In this document: piece by piece, positions 41,401-50,844 of the stretch
How positions within the stretch are numbered: position 1 is the first letter of the stretch
Layout: each line of letters starts with the position of its first letter
Source of the DNA: Tenacibaculum larymnensis
Lineage (GTDB): Bacteria > Bacteroidota > Bacteroidia > Flavobacteriales > Flavobacteriaceae
Reading direction: 5' to 3'
Length of the DNA: 64,000 bases
NCBI RefSeq assembly: GCF_028829235.1
Contig: NZ_JAIWJY010000010.1
Coordinates: 62,001 to 126,000, forward strand
Translations under genes and position numbers: made by a program
Notes under the pieces: model-generated
Seen by the model: the letters and a program-made list of their open reading frames with translations, nothing else
Databases searched by the model: none
What the model was told of the DNA's origin: nothing

Positions 41401-43293
41401 ATGAACAAAAGCATACTAACTGCAGCCATTGCAGCATTATTATTAATAAGCTGTAATTCCACAAAAAAAACAACAAACGATTTAGCAGTTCAAACCCCGA
41501 TAGTAACAACCTTAGGTTTAACAAAGGTTGACAATGATAAAGTACCTGTAACAGTCAATCCAGGTAGATTTACAGTTGAAAAAGTAACATATAGGTTACC
41601 AAGAGTAGTTCAAGGAACTTATTCTGTAAGTGATTTTGGTAAATATATAGATAGTTTCAAGGCTTTAGATTATGAAGGAAACGAATTAGAAACTACAAAA
41701 GTTGATACCAATACATGGGAAATTACCAATGCTCAAAAATTAGATAAAGTAACCTATTTGGTAAACGATACTTTTGATATGGAAGTTTCAGGAGGAATTG
41801 GAGGAGATACCCCATTTTCACCAGCAGGAACCAATATAGAATCTACTAATTATGTATTAAATCTTCACGGGTTTGTAGGGTATTTTGATTCTTTAAAAAA
41901 TAATCAATATAAGTTAGATGTTGTTTCGCCTACTAATTTTAAAAGAACTTCAGCATTACAAGAAGTAGGAACAAAAACAAGCGAAGATGGTTCAACTTTA
42001 ACTTCAAGCTATTTTGCTCCACGTTATTTTGATATTACAGACAACCCGATGTTTTACGGAGAACTAGATGTAGAAGAGTTTAAAGTAGGTGATATTAAAA
42101 TTGTATTAAGTGTATACTCTCCAAACAAAAAGCACTCAGCAGAAAAGCTTAAAAAAGTTATGGAGAAAATGATGCAAGCACAAAAAGCATACTTAGGAAG
42201 TGTTAACAGTACTGCTCGTTACGATATTTATTTATATCTATCTGATGGAACTGAAAAAGCACCTAAAGGATTTGGAGCTTTAGAACATCATACATCAACC
42301 GTAGTAGTATTACCAGAAGCAATGCCAGATGAAGCATTAGCAAAAAGTATGATAGATGTAGTATCTCATGAGTTTTTCCATATCGTAACTCCGTTAAGTG
42401 TGCATTCAGAAGACGTACATTATTTCGATTACAATCAACCAACATTCTCTAAACATTTATGGATGTATGAAGGAATTACAGAATACTTTGCTACATTATT
42501 TCAAGTAAATCAAGGTTTAGTAACAGAAGATGAATTTTACAGTAAAATTATGGGTAAAATTAAAACAGCATCTTCTATGAATGATTCTATGAGTTTTACT
42601 AAAATGAGTGAAAATGTATTAGATGAGCCTTATGCTTCTCAGTATTATAATGTTTACCAAAAGGGAGCTTTAATCGGTATGTGTATTGATATTTTAATGC
42701 GTGAAGAAAGTAATGGAAATAGAGGCGTGTTGTCATTAATGAAAGAATTATCATTAAAATATGGAAAAAATAAACCATTCGAGGATGATAAATTAATTGA
42801 AGAAATTACAGAAATGACATACCCTTCAATAGGAGCGTTTTTGAACACACACGTAGTAGAAGGCACACCAATTAATTATAATGAGTTTTTTGCAAAGGCA
42901 GGATTAGTGTTGAATGAATCAAAGGTAAAAACAAATTATATCCAAAATGATGGAGCTATGATTGTTAGAGCAGACCAAGCGACAAAAACAATCAGATTTT
43001 CAGAAGCAGTAAAAGATAATAGCTTTTGGGCTGAAAATGGAGCACAACCTAACGATGCAATTAAAGAGGTTGATGGAGTAGCAGTAACAAAGGAAAGTGC
43101 AAACCAGATTTTTACGAAAATGTTTATGTGGCAACCAGGAAACGAAGTTGAGGTAAAACTAGAAAGAGATGGTAAAGAGGTAATTATTAAAACAACTTTA
43201 ACTCAATCATACACCAAAGGAACTAGTTTAAAAGATGATCCTAATGCAACACAAAAGCAAAAAGAATTAAGAAAAGCTTGGTTAAAAGGGTAA
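41401..43293 (+). CDS. M61-family metallopeptidase with PDZ domain
   Basis: A 630-residue exported peptidase. The N-terminus is a lipoprotein signal (LLLISC, about Cys18, followed by NSTKK). An N-terminal beta-domain precedes the catalytic domain with the zinc motif HEFFH (His323, Glu324, His327). The downstream Glu357 in YEGITEYFA is the third ligand. A PDZ domain lies near the C-terminus (about 545-610; NGAQPNDAIKEVDGVAV). M61 enzymes are glycyl aminopeptidases acting on exported peptides. It is probably its own unit, ending in a strong terminator. Confidence 0.93.
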   Translation: MNKSILTAAIAALLLISCNSTKKTTNDLAVQTPIVTTLGLTKVDNDKVPVTVNPGRFTVEKVTYRLPRVVQGTYSVSDFGKYIDSFKALDYEGNELETTKVDTNTWEITNAQKLDKVTYLVNDTFDMEVSGGIGGDTPFSPAGTNIESTNYVLNLHGFVGYFDSLKNNQYKLDVVSPTNFKRTSALQEVGTKTSEDGSTLTSSYFAPRYFDITDNPMFYGELDVEEFKVGDIKIVLSVYSPNKKHSAEKLKKVMEKMMQAQKAYLGSVNSTARYDIYLYLSDGTEKAPKGFGALEHHTSTVVVLPEAMPDEALAKSMIDVVSHEFFHIVTPLSVHSEDVHYFDYNQPTFSKHLWMYEGITEYFATLFQVNQGLVTEDEFYSKIMGKIKTASSMNDSMSFTKMSENVLDEPYASQYYNVYQKGALIGMCIDILMREESNGNRGVLSLMKELSLKYGKNKPFEDDKLIEEITEMTYPSIGAFLNTHVVEGTPINYNEFFAKAGLVLNESKVKTNYIQNDGAMIVRADQATKTIRFSEAVKDNSFWAENGAQPNDAIKEVDGVAVTKESANQIFTKMFMWQPGNEVEVKLERDGKEVIIKTTLTQSYTKGTSLKDDPNATQKQKELRKAWLKG

Positions 43294-43317
43294 TTTCCTT
43301 TTTTAATGAATAAGTTT

Positions 43318-43352
43318 AAGACCAATATGTCTCAAAGACTATTGGTCTTTTT
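43318..43352 (+). terminator. terminator of M61 peptidase gene
   Basis: Two-tier hairpin: AAGACCAATA / TATTGGTCTT outer stem and GTCT / AGAC inner stem with a CAA loop, followed by a T run. Confidence 0.9.
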
Positions 43353-43392
43353 CTTTCTATAAATCAGAAGAAAAACATAAAAATAGTTTTCT

Positions 43393-43400
43393 TATTTTTG
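43393..43400 (+). promoter_or_regulatory. -7 element of lspA
   Basis: TATTTTTG, 19 nt before the lspA ATG. No TTG at standard spacing. Confidence 0.5.
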
Positions 43401-43419
43401 TTTCCATTAAATAAAAAAA

Positions 43420-44013
43420 ATGTCTAAAAAACACATCGCAATACTTACCGTAATTTTGGCAATTTTAATTGATCAAATCAGTAAAATTTATATCAAAACA
43501 CATTTCCAATTAGGAGAAGAAGTTATTGTTTTCAATGATTGGTTTAGAATTCATTTTACAGAAAATAACGGAATGGCGTGGGGCTTTGAATTTGGTGGTA
43601 AAGCAGGAAAATTATTTTTAACTTTATTTAGAGTTGTTGCCGTTACAGGTATTGTGTATTGGTTGTGGCAATCTATCAAGAAAAAAGCACATACAGCCGT
43701 TATTATTGCGATAGCGCTAATTTTAGCAGGAGCGGTAGGTAATATTATCGATTCTGTTTTTTATGGTGTAATTTTCGATTCTTCTTACCATAATGTTGCT
43801 TCACTTTTTTCAGATAACCCATATGGAGAATTGTTTCACGGAAAAGTAGTAGACATGCTATATTTTCCTATCTATGAAGGAGAAAGTTTTACCTTTTTCA
43901 ATGCTATTTTTAACGGAGCAGACTCTTGGATTACTATAGGAGTAGCTTTACTATTTTTATTTAATAAGCAAGCATTTCCTAAAGAAGAAAAAGAAACAAA
44001 ACAAGCTTCATAA
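43420..44013 (+). CDS. lspA: lipoprotein signal peptidase
   Basis: A 197-residue inner-membrane aspartic protease (signal peptidase II) with four helices. It removes signal peptides from lipoproteins after lipidation, and this window alone encodes at least six such lipoproteins. The catalytic Asp residues are in GNIIDSVFYG and GKVVDMLYFP. ILIDQISKIYIKTHF at the N-terminus and ENNGMAWGF are conserved. It is longer than E. coli LspA (164) because of an insertion around DSSYHNVASLFSDNPYGEL, usual in Bacteroidota. It is followed after 44 nt by a DUF4230 gene. Confidence 0.95.
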   Translation: MSKKHIAILTVILAILIDQISKIYIKTHFQLGEEVIVFNDWFRIHFTENNGMAWGFEFGGKAGKLFLTLFRVVAVTGIVYWLWQSIKKKAHTAVIIAIALILAGAVGNIIDSVFYGVIFDSSYHNVASLFSDNPYGELFHGKVVDMLYFPIYEGESFTFFNAIFNGADSWITIGVALLFLFNKQAFPKEEKETKQAS

Positions 44014-44057
44014 AAACACTTTAAATACTTTTCCTATATTTATAGAAAAAGAAATTA

Positions 44058-44660
44058 ATGCGTTTACTAAAATATCTTGCTGTTTTTGCACTAGGTTTTT
44101 TTATTGCTAAATTCTGGTACGAAAAAAAGGAAAAAAAATATGAGCAAGAAGAAATTCAGGTGGTTTTAAACGGAATTCAGAATCTAAGTAAGTTAGTGGT
44201 TTCAGAAGGGAATTTTTCTGAAATGTATAGCTTTACTGATGCAAAAAAGTATTTCTATGGATACGTTACCTTTGAAAAGAAAGCAATGCTCTCAGTAAAC
44301 GCTAAGGTTGAGGTGGGGTATGATTTATCGGAACTAGAAATTCAAATAGATAGTGTTGGTAAACAAATCATCATCAATAAAATTCCTAAAGAAGAAATTC
44401 TAATTTCTCCCGACATTAAATATTTCGATTTACAACAGAGTCAGTTCAATACCTTCTCTAAACAAGAGCTAAATAAACTGAATGCTAAAGCTATTGAAAA
44501 GATTAAATCGACAATAACAGTTTCTCAACTACAAGAAGATGCTAAAACTCGTTTGTTTGAAGAATTATCAAAGATTTACCAACTTTCTAAAATTTATAAT
44601 TGGAAAGTGGTGGATAATACTAATTCTGGTGTTTTTGAACCTTTACTATTGAAAAATTAA
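44058..44660 (+). CDS. DUF4230 membrane-anchored protein
   Basis: A 200-residue protein with one N-terminal membrane helix (about 3-18), followed by a charged stretch and the DUF4230 core (GIQNLSKLVVSEGNFSEMYSF, KAMLSVNAKVEVGYDLSELEI). The soluble part probably faces the periplasm. The function of DUF4230 is unknown. It ends 3 nt before the stop of the converging YeeE-like gene, with no terminator between. Confidence 0.85.
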   Translation: MRLLKYLAVFALGFFIAKFWYEKKEKKYEQEEIQVVLNGIQNLSKLVVSEGNFSEMYSFTDAKKYFYGYVTFEKKAMLSVNAKVEVGYDLSELEIQIDSVGKQIIINKIPKEEILISPDIKYFDLQQSQFNTFSKQELNKLNAKAIEKIKSTITVSQLQEDAKTRLFEELSKIYQLSKIYNWKVVDNTNSGVFEPLLLKN

Positions 44661-44663
44661 AGA

Positions 44664-45086
44664 TTAGTGAGGTAATTTCTTACTTAATACACCATAAATA
44701 AAAGCTCCTATAAGAGCTCCTAAGAGCACAATAATCATTGGGAGTATTCCTTGTCCAATCAAAACAAAAATAGGAGCAGGGCAAGCGCCTGCTAATGCCC
44801 AGCCTAAACCGAAGATAGTACCGCCAACTAAAGTTCTAATAAAACCTTTCTTTTTCTCTTTGATGTTAATTTGGTTTCCTAAGTAATCTTTAATTTTTCC
44901 ACTTTTAAAGAAATACATAAACACAGCAGAAATAGCTACAGCAGAACCAATAATACCATACATGTGGAAAGATTGGAATTTAAACATTTCATAAATTCGA
45001 TACCAAGAAACCGCTTCAGATTTAGACAAAATAATTCCGAAAACTATACCTATAACTAAAAATTTCAAATTCTTCATCTTAACCAA
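44664..45086 (-). CDS. YeeE/YedE-family membrane protein, small subunit
   Basis: A 140-residue membrane protein with about four helices, one half of a split YeeE/YedE transporter (DUF6691-like). The conserved motif GGTIFGLGWALAGACPAPIF contains the Cys thought to relay sulfur. YeeE of the TsuA type takes up thiosulfate; that function is inferred. Its start overlaps the end of the larger partner by 8 nt, which suggests translational coupling and a two-part transporter. Confidence 0.85.
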   Translation of the reverse strand: MVKMKNLKFLVIGIVFGIILSKSEAVSWYRIYEMFKFQSFHMYGIIGSAVAISAVFMYFFKSGKIKDYLGNQINIKEKKKGFIRTLVGGTIFGLGWALAGACPAPIFVLIGQGILPMIIVLLGALIGAFIYGVLSKKLPH

Positions 45087-45639
45087 ATATTAAAGGGAAT
45101 AGTACCCAAATCATAATTAAACCACCAATAAAAAAACCAATTACAGCAATTAAAGAAGGCAATTGAAAGCTGCTTAACCCTGTAATAGCATGTCCAGAAG
45201 TACAACCATCAGCATAACGAGTTCCCAAACCAATTAAAACTCCTGCAATTAATAAAATAGCAAAGCCTTTTAGGGTTAACATATTATCAATACTAAAGAT
45301 TTCATTTGGTACATAGGTTTTTCCTGCATCAGCAAACCCCAAATCAGCTAATTCATTTATAGTTGTTGGATTTAAGTCAACTCCTGATGCAGCAGATAAA
45401 AAGTTTATAGCGATATAACCTCCAATTAATAAACCAACTAAAAAGAAAATAGCCCAGTCACGCTCTTTCCAATCTTTCTTAAAATAATCAGAAACTTTAC
45501 CTGCACCAACCATGGTACAAATAGTTTCTAAATTCGTTGATACCCCAAAATTTTTTCCGAAGTAAAAAAACAAAAAAAGTACTATAGCAATAAGTGGCCC
45601 AGATACATACCAAGGCCATGGTTGTAATATAAAATCCAT
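45079..45639 (-). CDS. YeeE/YedE-family membrane protein, large subunit
   Basis: A 186-residue membrane protein with about five helices, the other half of the split YeeE/YedE transporter. The family motif LIGLGTRYADGCTSGHAITGL carries the conserved Cys. Together with the small subunit it probably moves a reduced sulfur compound across the inner membrane. The start codon shares a base with the stop of waaA upstream, so waaA and the transporter pair are one transcript. The link between lipid A assembly and sulfur uptake has no obvious functional explanation. Confidence 0.87.
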   Translation of the reverse strand: MDFILQPWPWYVSGPLIAIVLFLFFYFGKNFGVSTNLETICTMVGAGKVSDYFKKDWKERDWAIFFLVGLLIGGYIAINFLSAASGVDLNPTTINELADLGFADAGKTYVPNEIFSIDNMLTLKGFAILLIAGVLIGLGTRYADGCTSGHAITGLSSFQLPSLIAVIGFFIGGLIMIWVLFPLIFG

Positions 45640-46877
45640 TATAATATGTTTTTTAAATAAGTGATAATGGTCTTTGTTGCCCCCACATTTTTTAAAATGT
45701 AATTGTGGTTAACATTCCCCATTTGCTCTCTTAGTTTTTTGCCTGATTTCAATAAAGCAAAATTACTAGAAAATTCGTTAGTATTTGTAACGGTCTTTGC
45801 ACCTCCTATTTCAAGTAAATCAATTGCTTCTTGAAACTTATTGTATTTATTACCACCAAAAATAACAGGAACACCATATGTCGCTGGTTCTAAAATATTA
45901 TGTAAACCAGTAGCGAGTCCACCGCCAACGTAAGCTACATCAGCATAAGAGTAAATTTTGGTAAGCAACCCAATTGTGTCAATTATAAAAACTTGATAAT
46001 TGGATAGCAGTTTTCCTTCTTTTTCAGAAAAAAGAATCGTTTTCTTATTGATTAAGCTCTGTAGTTCTTTAATCTGTTTTTGGTTGATGTTGTGTGGAGC
46101 AATAATAAACTTTTCGTCATCAGTAGCGTTATTATTAATGTAATTGATAATCAATTCTTCATCTTCTTTCCAAGTGCTTCCTGCAATTACGGTATACTGA
46201 CTGTTTTTAAACTCAGAAATAAAATCTAAAGAGTTATCTTGTTGTAAAATATCATATACACGATCAAATCGAGTATCACCAGCAATGGTTACGTTGTGAA
46301 AATCAATAGAATTTAATAGGTTTTTAGAAGTTTCGTTTTGCACAAAAAAGTGATTAAACGCCGTCAATTTTTCACGCATAAAACCTCCGTACCATTTAAA
46401 GAAGGATTGTTTTTTTCTAAAAATTCCTGAAATTAAAATTGTAGGAGCACCATGCTTTTTTAATTCAGAAAGGAGGTTAGGCCAAAACTCATATTTAATC
46501 ATGATAGCTACATCAGGATGCACTAGTTTGATGAATTTTTTAACGTTCGATTTAGTGTCTAAAGGTAAATAGCAAATAACATCGGCTAATGGATAATTTT
46601 TTCTTATCTCATATCCTGAAGGAGAAAAAAATGTAACCACAATTTTATAGTCTGAATAGAGTTCTTTCAACTCCTCAATAATAGGTCTTCCTTGTTCAAA
46701 TTCTCCTAAAGAAGCGGCATGAAACCAAACTACTTTATCAGTTTTAGAAATACTTTCGAGTTTAGAAAATGTTTCCTTTCTCCCTTGGTAAAACAGCTTT
46801 ATTTTTTTGTTGAACAAAGCTACAATTGGAAGTAAGGTAGATACTAAGGCAAGAAGTAAATTGTATAAAAAATTCAT
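45639..46877 (-). CDS. waaA: Kdo transferase
   Basis: A 412-residue GT-B glycosyltransferase that adds Kdo to the lipid A precursor at the inner membrane. The N-terminal membrane helix is followed by VWFHAASLGEFEQGRPIIEEL with the catalytic Glu in LGEFEQG. KYEFWPNLLSELKK, then AGSTWKEDEELI and YVGGGLATGLHNILEPATYG in the nucleotide-sugar domain, are typical. It is the first gene of a three-gene unit with the YeeE/YedE pair. Upstream is the acc operon terminator. Confidence 0.94.
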   Translation of the reverse strand: MNFLYNLLLALVSTLLPIVALFNKKIKLFYQGRKETFSKLESISKTDKVVWFHAASLGEFEQGRPIIEELKELYSDYKIVVTFFSPSGYEIRKNYPLADVICYLPLDTKSNVKKFIKLVHPDVAIMIKYEFWPNLLSELKKHGAPTILISGIFRKKQSFFKWYGGFMREKLTAFNHFFVQNETSKNLLNSIDFHNVTIAGDTRFDRVYDILQQDNSLDFISEFKNSQYTVIAGSTWKEDEELIINYINNNATDDEKFIIAPHNINQKQIKELQSLINKKTILFSEKEGKLLSNYQVFIIDTIGLLTKIYSYADVAYVGGGLATGLHNILEPATYGVPVIFGGNKYNKFQEAIDLLEIGGAKTVTNTNEFSSNFALLKSGKKLREQMGNVNHNYILKNVGATKTIITYLKNIL

Positions 46878-46894
46878 TATGCGAATTTATGAAA

Positions 46895-46931
46895 TAAAAA
46901 AATCAGTGAAGTTACTCACTGATTTTTTTTA
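46895..46931 (-). terminator. terminator of acc operon
   Basis: AAAAAATCAGTGA / TCACTGATTTTTT hairpin with an AGTTAC loop, 18 nt beyond the accC stop on the - strand. Confidence 0.9.
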
Positions 46932-46948
46932 TTCTATGTTGAAATATG

Positions 46949-48289
46949 TTATGATTCCATTTCAAAATCTTCCATGAACTTAGTGGTATAATTACCAGCT
47001 ACATAATCTGGATGATCCATTAATTGTCTGTGGAAAGGAATAGTTGTTTTTACACCTTCAATAACATACTCATCTAATGCACGTTTCATTTTGTTAATCG
47101 CTTCTTCACGAGTTTGTGCAGTAACAATTAATTTAGAAATCATTGAATCATAGTTTGGTGGAATCATATACCCTGCATATACGTGAGTATCGATACGAAC
47201 ACCATGACCACCTGGTGCATGATAAGAGGTTATTTTTCCTGGTGCAGGTCTAAATCCGTTATAAGGATCTTCTGCATTAATTCTACATTCTATTGAGTGT
47301 AATTGTGGCTTGTAGTTTTTACCAGAAATTGGCACACCAGCTGCAACTAAAATTTGTTCACGAATTAAATCGTAATCAACAACTTCTTCAGTAATAGGAT
47401 GTTCTACCTGAATACGAGTATTCATTTCCATAAAGTAGAAATTACGATGTTTATCTACTAAGAACTCAACCGTACCAGCACCTTCGTATTTAATATACTC
47501 AGCAGCTTTAACAGCAGCAGCTCCCATAGCATCACGTAATTCTTCTGTCATGAATGGAGAAGGAGTTTCTTCAGTTAATTTTTGGTGACGACGTTGTACT
47601 GAACAATCTCTTTCAGATAAGTGACAAGCTTTACCGTAAGCATCACCTACTACTTGAATTTCGATATGGCGAGGCTCTTCAATTAACTTCTCCATATACA
47701 TATCATCGTTTCCAAATGCTGCTTTAGATTCTTGTCTCGCAGAATCCCAAGCATCTTTTAAATCTTCAGCTTTCCAAACAGCACGCATTCCTTTACCACC
47801 ACCACCAGCAGATGCTTTTAACATAACAGGATACCCTGTTTCTACAGCGATTTTTTCACACTCTTCAAAAGTAGTGATTACACCATCACTACCTGGTACA
47901 CATGGTACACCAGCAGCTTTCATGGTAGCTTTAGCGTTTGCTTTATCTCCCATTCTATCAATCATCTCAGGAGAAGCCCCGATAAATTTAATTTCGTGCT
48001 CTTCACATAATTTTGAGAATTTAGCATTTTCAGCTAAGAAACCATATCCTGGGTGAATTCCGTCAGCGTTTGTAATTTCTGCCGCAGCAATGATACGATC
48101 CATTTTTAAATAAGACTCGCTACTTGGAGCAGGTCCAATACAAACAGCTTCATCAGCAAATCGTACGTGTAAACTTTCAGCATCTGCTTTAGAATATACA
48201 GCTACTGTTTTAATACCCATCTCTTTACAGGTTCTAATTACACGTAGCGCGATTTCGCCTCTATTGGCAATTAATATCTTTTTAAACAT
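46949..48289 (-). CDS. accC: acetyl-CoA carboxylase, biotin carboxylase subunit
   Basis: A 446-residue ATP-grasp enzyme that carboxylates the biotin on AccB in the first step of fatty acid synthesis. The N-terminal [20 protein letters not shown] is diagnostic. The glycine-rich ATP lid [12 protein letters not shown], the HIEIQV strand, [12 protein letters not shown] and [14 protein letters not shown] with the catalytic residues are all intact. It is encoded downstream of accB in the same direction, separated by 89 nt with a nested inverted repeat. Confidence 0.96.
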   Translation of the reverse strand: MFKKILIANRGEIALRVIRTCKEMGIKTVAVYSKADAESLHVRFADEAVCIGPAPSSESYLKMDRIIAAAEITNADGIHPGYGFLAENAKFSKLCEEHEIKFIGASPEMIDRMGDKANAKATMKAAGVPCVPGSDGVITTFEECEKIAVETGYPVMLKASAGGGGKGMRAVWKAEDLKDAWDSARQESKAAFGNDDMYMEKLIEEPRHIEIQVVGDAYGKACHLSERDCSVQRRHQKLTEETPSPFMTEELRDAMGAAAVKAAEYIKYEGAGTVEFLVDKHRNFYFMEMNTRIQVEHPITEEVVDYDLIREQILVAAGVPISGKNYKPQLHSIECRINAEDPYNGFRPAPGKITSYHAPGGHGVRIDTHVYAGYMIPPNYDSMISKLIVTAQTREEAINKMKRALDEYVIEGVKTTIPFHRQLMDHPDYVAGNYTTKFMEDFEMES

Positions 48290-48313
48290 GTCTTTTAGTT
48301 TATGAGTTTATTG

Positions 48314-48373
48314 GGTTTAGTTGTTTAAGAGTTTAGCATTTAACTAAACTTCTAAACTTAAAACTTCTAAACC
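48314..48373 (-). repeat. nested inverted repeats between accB and accC
   Basis: GGTTTAG (48314-48320) pairs with CTAAACC (48367-48373), enclosing AGTTTAG (48330-48336) that pairs with CTAAACT (48344-48350), plus further TAAAC-type phrases. This could fold into a two-tier hairpin in the accB-accC transcript. No ORF. Confidence 0.5.
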
Positions 48374-48378
48374 AAAAA

Positions 48379-48861
48379 TTATGATGGGTCTACTAAAAAT
48401 AATGGTTGATCAAATTCTACAGGAGAAGAATCATCCACTAATACTTTAACGATTTTACCAGATACTTCTGATTCAATTTCGTTAAATAACTTCATTGCTT
48501 CAATGATACAAACAGTATCACCAACTTTTACTTCTGTTCCTACTTCAGCAAAATTAGGCTTGTCTGGAGAAGGTTTTCTGTAGAAAGTACCAATGATAGG
48601 TGATTTTATAGTTACATATTTTGAGTCGTCTGTAGTTTCAGCTGCTATTGGGGCTGCAGCTGGAGTAGCTGGCTGTGCAGCAGGAGCAGGGGCTATCATT
48701 TGTGGAGCAGCTGCAGGAGCAGGAGCTTGAATAATAGTAGTTTCAGGAGTATCACTTCCAGTTTTAATGGTGATTTTAATATCTTCCATTTCTAGCTTTA
48801 CTTCACTTGCACCTGACTTAGCTACAAATTTTATAAGACTTTGAATTTCTTTAATGTCCAT
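48379..48861 (-). CDS. accB: acetyl-CoA carboxylase biotin carboxyl carrier protein
   Basis: A 160-residue carrier protein. A short N-terminal helical segment (IKEIQSLIKFVAKSGASEVKLE) is followed by an Ala/Pro-rich linker (about 45-75) and a C-terminal biotinyl domain. The biotinylated Lys124 is in the EAMKLFNEIE motif. AccC carboxylates it and the carboxyltransferase AccAD (not in this window) takes the carboxyl group. It starts 23 nt after fabH, with accC next. Confidence 0.95.
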   Translation of the reverse strand: MDIKEIQSLIKFVAKSGASEVKLEMEDIKITIKTGSDTPETTIIQAPAPAAAPQMIAPAPAAQPATPAAAPIAAETTDDSKYVTIKSPIIGTFYRKPSPDKPNFAEVGTEVKVGDTVCIIEAMKLFNEIESEVSGKIVKVLVDDSSPVEFDQPLFLVDPS

Positions 48862-48884
48862 TTTCCTAAATTTTAGTTGTTTAG

Positions 48885-49880
48885 TTATGAGTTATATGCC
48901 CATTTTAAGTAGATAGCTCCCCATGTGAAGCCACCACCAAATGCAGCAAAAATTAAATTATCTCCTTTTTTCAACTCTTTTTCATAGTCAGCAAGCAATA
49001 ACGGTAAAGTAGCAGAAGTAGTATTTCCGTACTTATGAATATTCATCATTACTTTATCATCTTCTAAGCCAACTCTATTTGCAGTAGCTTCGATGATTCT
49101 TTTATTAGCTTGATGTGGTACTAACCACTGAATGTCATCTTTTGTTAAGTTGTTTCTGGTTAACATTTTTTCAGAAACATCAGCCATGTTAGAAACAGCA
49201 AACTTAAATACAGTTCTCCCTTCTTGGTGAACAAAGTGTTGTTTATTTTTAACAGTGTCTTCTGATGCTGGCAAAATTGATCCACCTGCATCAATCTTTA
49301 AGAATTCACGACCAATTCCGTCGCTTCTTAAATACTCATCTTGTAACCCTAAACCGTCGTTATTAGGCTCAAATAAAACAGCACCTGCACCATCACCAAA
49401 TATGATACAAGTAGCTCTATCGCTATAATCAATAATTGATGACATTTTATCGGCACCAATTAACAATACTTTTTTATATCGACCACTTTCAATATAACTT
49501 GAGGCAGTAGACATACCATATAAAAAACTAGAACAAGCAGCTTGTAAATCGTAAGAAAAAGCATTTACGGCTCCTATCTTAGATGCAGTATAAGCAGCTG
49601 TTGAAGCTACAGGCATATCTGGAGTAGCGGTTGCTACAATTACCATGTCGATATCTTCAGGTTTTGTGTTTGATTTTTGAAGTAAATCTTCTGCTGCTTT
49701 TATAGCCATGAAAGAAGTTCCAAGACCTTCACCTTTTAAAATCCTTCTTTCTTTGATTCCTGTTCTGGTAGTTATCCATTCATCATTGGTGTCCACCATT
49801 GTTTCTAGCTCTTTATTGGTTAGAGCATATTCTGGAATATATTTTCCTACCGCTGTTATAGCTGCAGTTATTTTAGTCAT
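48885..49880 (-). CDS. fabH: 3-oxoacyl-ACP synthase III
   Basis: A 331-residue thiolase-fold enzyme that starts fatty acid synthesis by joining an acyl-CoA to malonyl-ACP. The catalytic triad is visible: Cys116 in AACSSF, His in VPHQANKRI and Asn in KYGNTTSATLP. I chose ATG at 49880 (MTKITAAITAVGKYIPEYAL) over one 33 nt upstream, which adds non-family residues. It lies downstream of rpmF but is separated from it by a strong terminator-like hairpin. accB and accC follow. Confidence 0.95.
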   Translation of the reverse strand: MTKITAAITAVGKYIPEYALTNKELETMVDTNDEWITTRTGIKERRILKGEGLGTSFMAIKAAEDLLQKSNTKPEDIDMVIVATATPDMPVASTAAYTASKIGAVNAFSYDLQAACSSFLYGMSTASSYIESGRYKKVLLIGADKMSSIIDYSDRATCIIFGDGAGAVLFEPNNDGLGLQDEYLRSDGIGREFLKIDAGGSILPASEDTVKNKQHFVHQEGRTVFKFAVSNMADVSEKMLTRNNLTKDDIQWLVPHQANKRIIEATANRVGLEDDKVMMNIHKYGNTTSATLPLLLADYEKELKKGDNLIFAAFGGGFTWGAIYLKWAYNS

Positions 49881-49983
49881 AGTTGTTTGTTTTGTAGTAA
49901 AACGAGTTTTCAAAGTAATGAAAATTATTTCACTTTTTTATAGAAAAAAACATCAAAAAGAGTATTTTTTGATGTAAAAACAT

Positions 49984-50012
49984 AAAAAAACCCTCAAAGT
50001 AGAGGGTTTTTT
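49984..50012 (-). terminator. terminator or attenuator between rpmF and fabH
   Basis: AAAAAACCCTC / GAGGGTTTTTT hairpin with an AAAGTA loop, 19 nt after the rpmF stop on the - strand and about 100 nt before fabH. It can limit read-through from the ribosomal protein gene into fatty acid genes. Confidence 0.85.
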
Positions 50013-50030
50013 AATTTTTTAAACTAGTTT

Positions 50031-50225
50031 TTAAGCCTCAGCAGCAGCACTTTCTAATACTACTTGACCTCTGTAATAAAGTTTTCCTTCATGCCAGTGA
50101 GCTCTGTGGTATAAATGAGCTTCTCCAGTTGTAGGATCAACAGCTATTTGAGGTACAGAAGCTTTATAGTGAGTTCTTCTCTTATCTCTTCTAGTTTTAG
50201 ATATTTTTCTCTTTGGATGTGCCAT
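50031..50225 (-). CDS. rpmF: 50S ribosomal protein L32
   Basis: A 64-residue ribosomal protein with the standard start [21 protein letters not shown]. It lacks the four zinc-binding cysteines of the C+ form, so it is the zinc-free type. It is preceded 8 nt upstream by a DUF177 gene and followed by fabH, the widely conserved yceD-rpmF-(plsX)-fabH order. plsX is missing here. Confidence 0.96.
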   Translation of the reverse strand: MAHPKRKISKTRRDKRRTHYKASVPQIAVDPTTGEAHLYHRAHWHEGKLYYRGQVVLESAAAEA

Positions 50226-50233
50226 TTTATGTC

Positions 50234-50770
50234 TTATTTATCTGTTAGTAAATCCTTTAATTTATCCCATCTAGGGTCTGTTGATTCTTCCTCAACAGTT
50301 TTTTCTTCGTTTATTCTTAATTCTTCTAATTTTCTTAAAGCATCTGACTGCATAGTACCATCAACAACATCTGGATGTATCCTTTTGCTAGGTACTGATA
50401 ACACAATTAACTCATATATGTATTGAGATACATTTACTTGATAAGCTTCGTGTGGAAGTATCAAAATTTCATCGTGTTCATCATTAAACTCAGGTCCAAA
50501 CTTAACAACTAAATTTAAATTACCATTAATTGGTAAATCAAATAACTCGTTAGTAATATCACAAGGAACATTAACTGTTCCGTTTATGTTAAAAGATAGT
50601 TCCAATAAAGTACTTTTTTTAACAAATGTAATATCAGCTTTTACGTTGGTGTTGTTAAACTCGTCAAACTGAAATGCTTCAAAGAACGTTTTGTCAATTT
50701 GATATTCAAACAAATGACTTCCTTCTTTTAAACCTACAAAAGGTATGTTGAATTGTTTTAAGTCTTTCAT
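50234..50770 (-). CDS. DUF177/YceD-family protein
   Basis: A 178-residue protein of the YceD/DUF177 family, recognised from its core pattern ([45 protein letters not shown]) and from its fixed place before rpmF. The homologue in plants and bacteria is linked to 23S rRNA accumulation or large-subunit assembly. It is the first gene of the rpmF unit, with a TATCTTTG promoter element 23 nt upstream. The second half of the usual Cys pair is missing, leaving one Cys. Confidence 0.88.
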   Translation of the reverse strand: MKDLKQFNIPFVGLKEGSHLFEYQIDKTFFEAFQFDEFNNTNVKADITFVKKSTLLELSFNINGTVNVPCDITNELFDLPINGNLNLVVKFGPEFNDEHDEILILPHEAYQVNVSQYIYELIVLSVPSKRIHPDVVDGTMQSDALRKLEELRINEEKTVEEESTDPRWDKLKDLLTDK

Positions 50771-50793
50771 CTACAACTATCAATTTGAGCGTG

Positions 50794-50801
50794 CAAAGAT
50801 A
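50794..50801 (-). promoter_or_regulatory. -7 element of DUF177-rpmF unit
   Basis: TATCTTTG on the - strand (50801 to 50794), 23 nt before the ATG. No TTG at the standard distance. Confidence 0.6.
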
Positions 50802-50844
50802 TAAAAAATGTTTTTACTTTTATGTTTTGAGTAAAAAAAATGAA

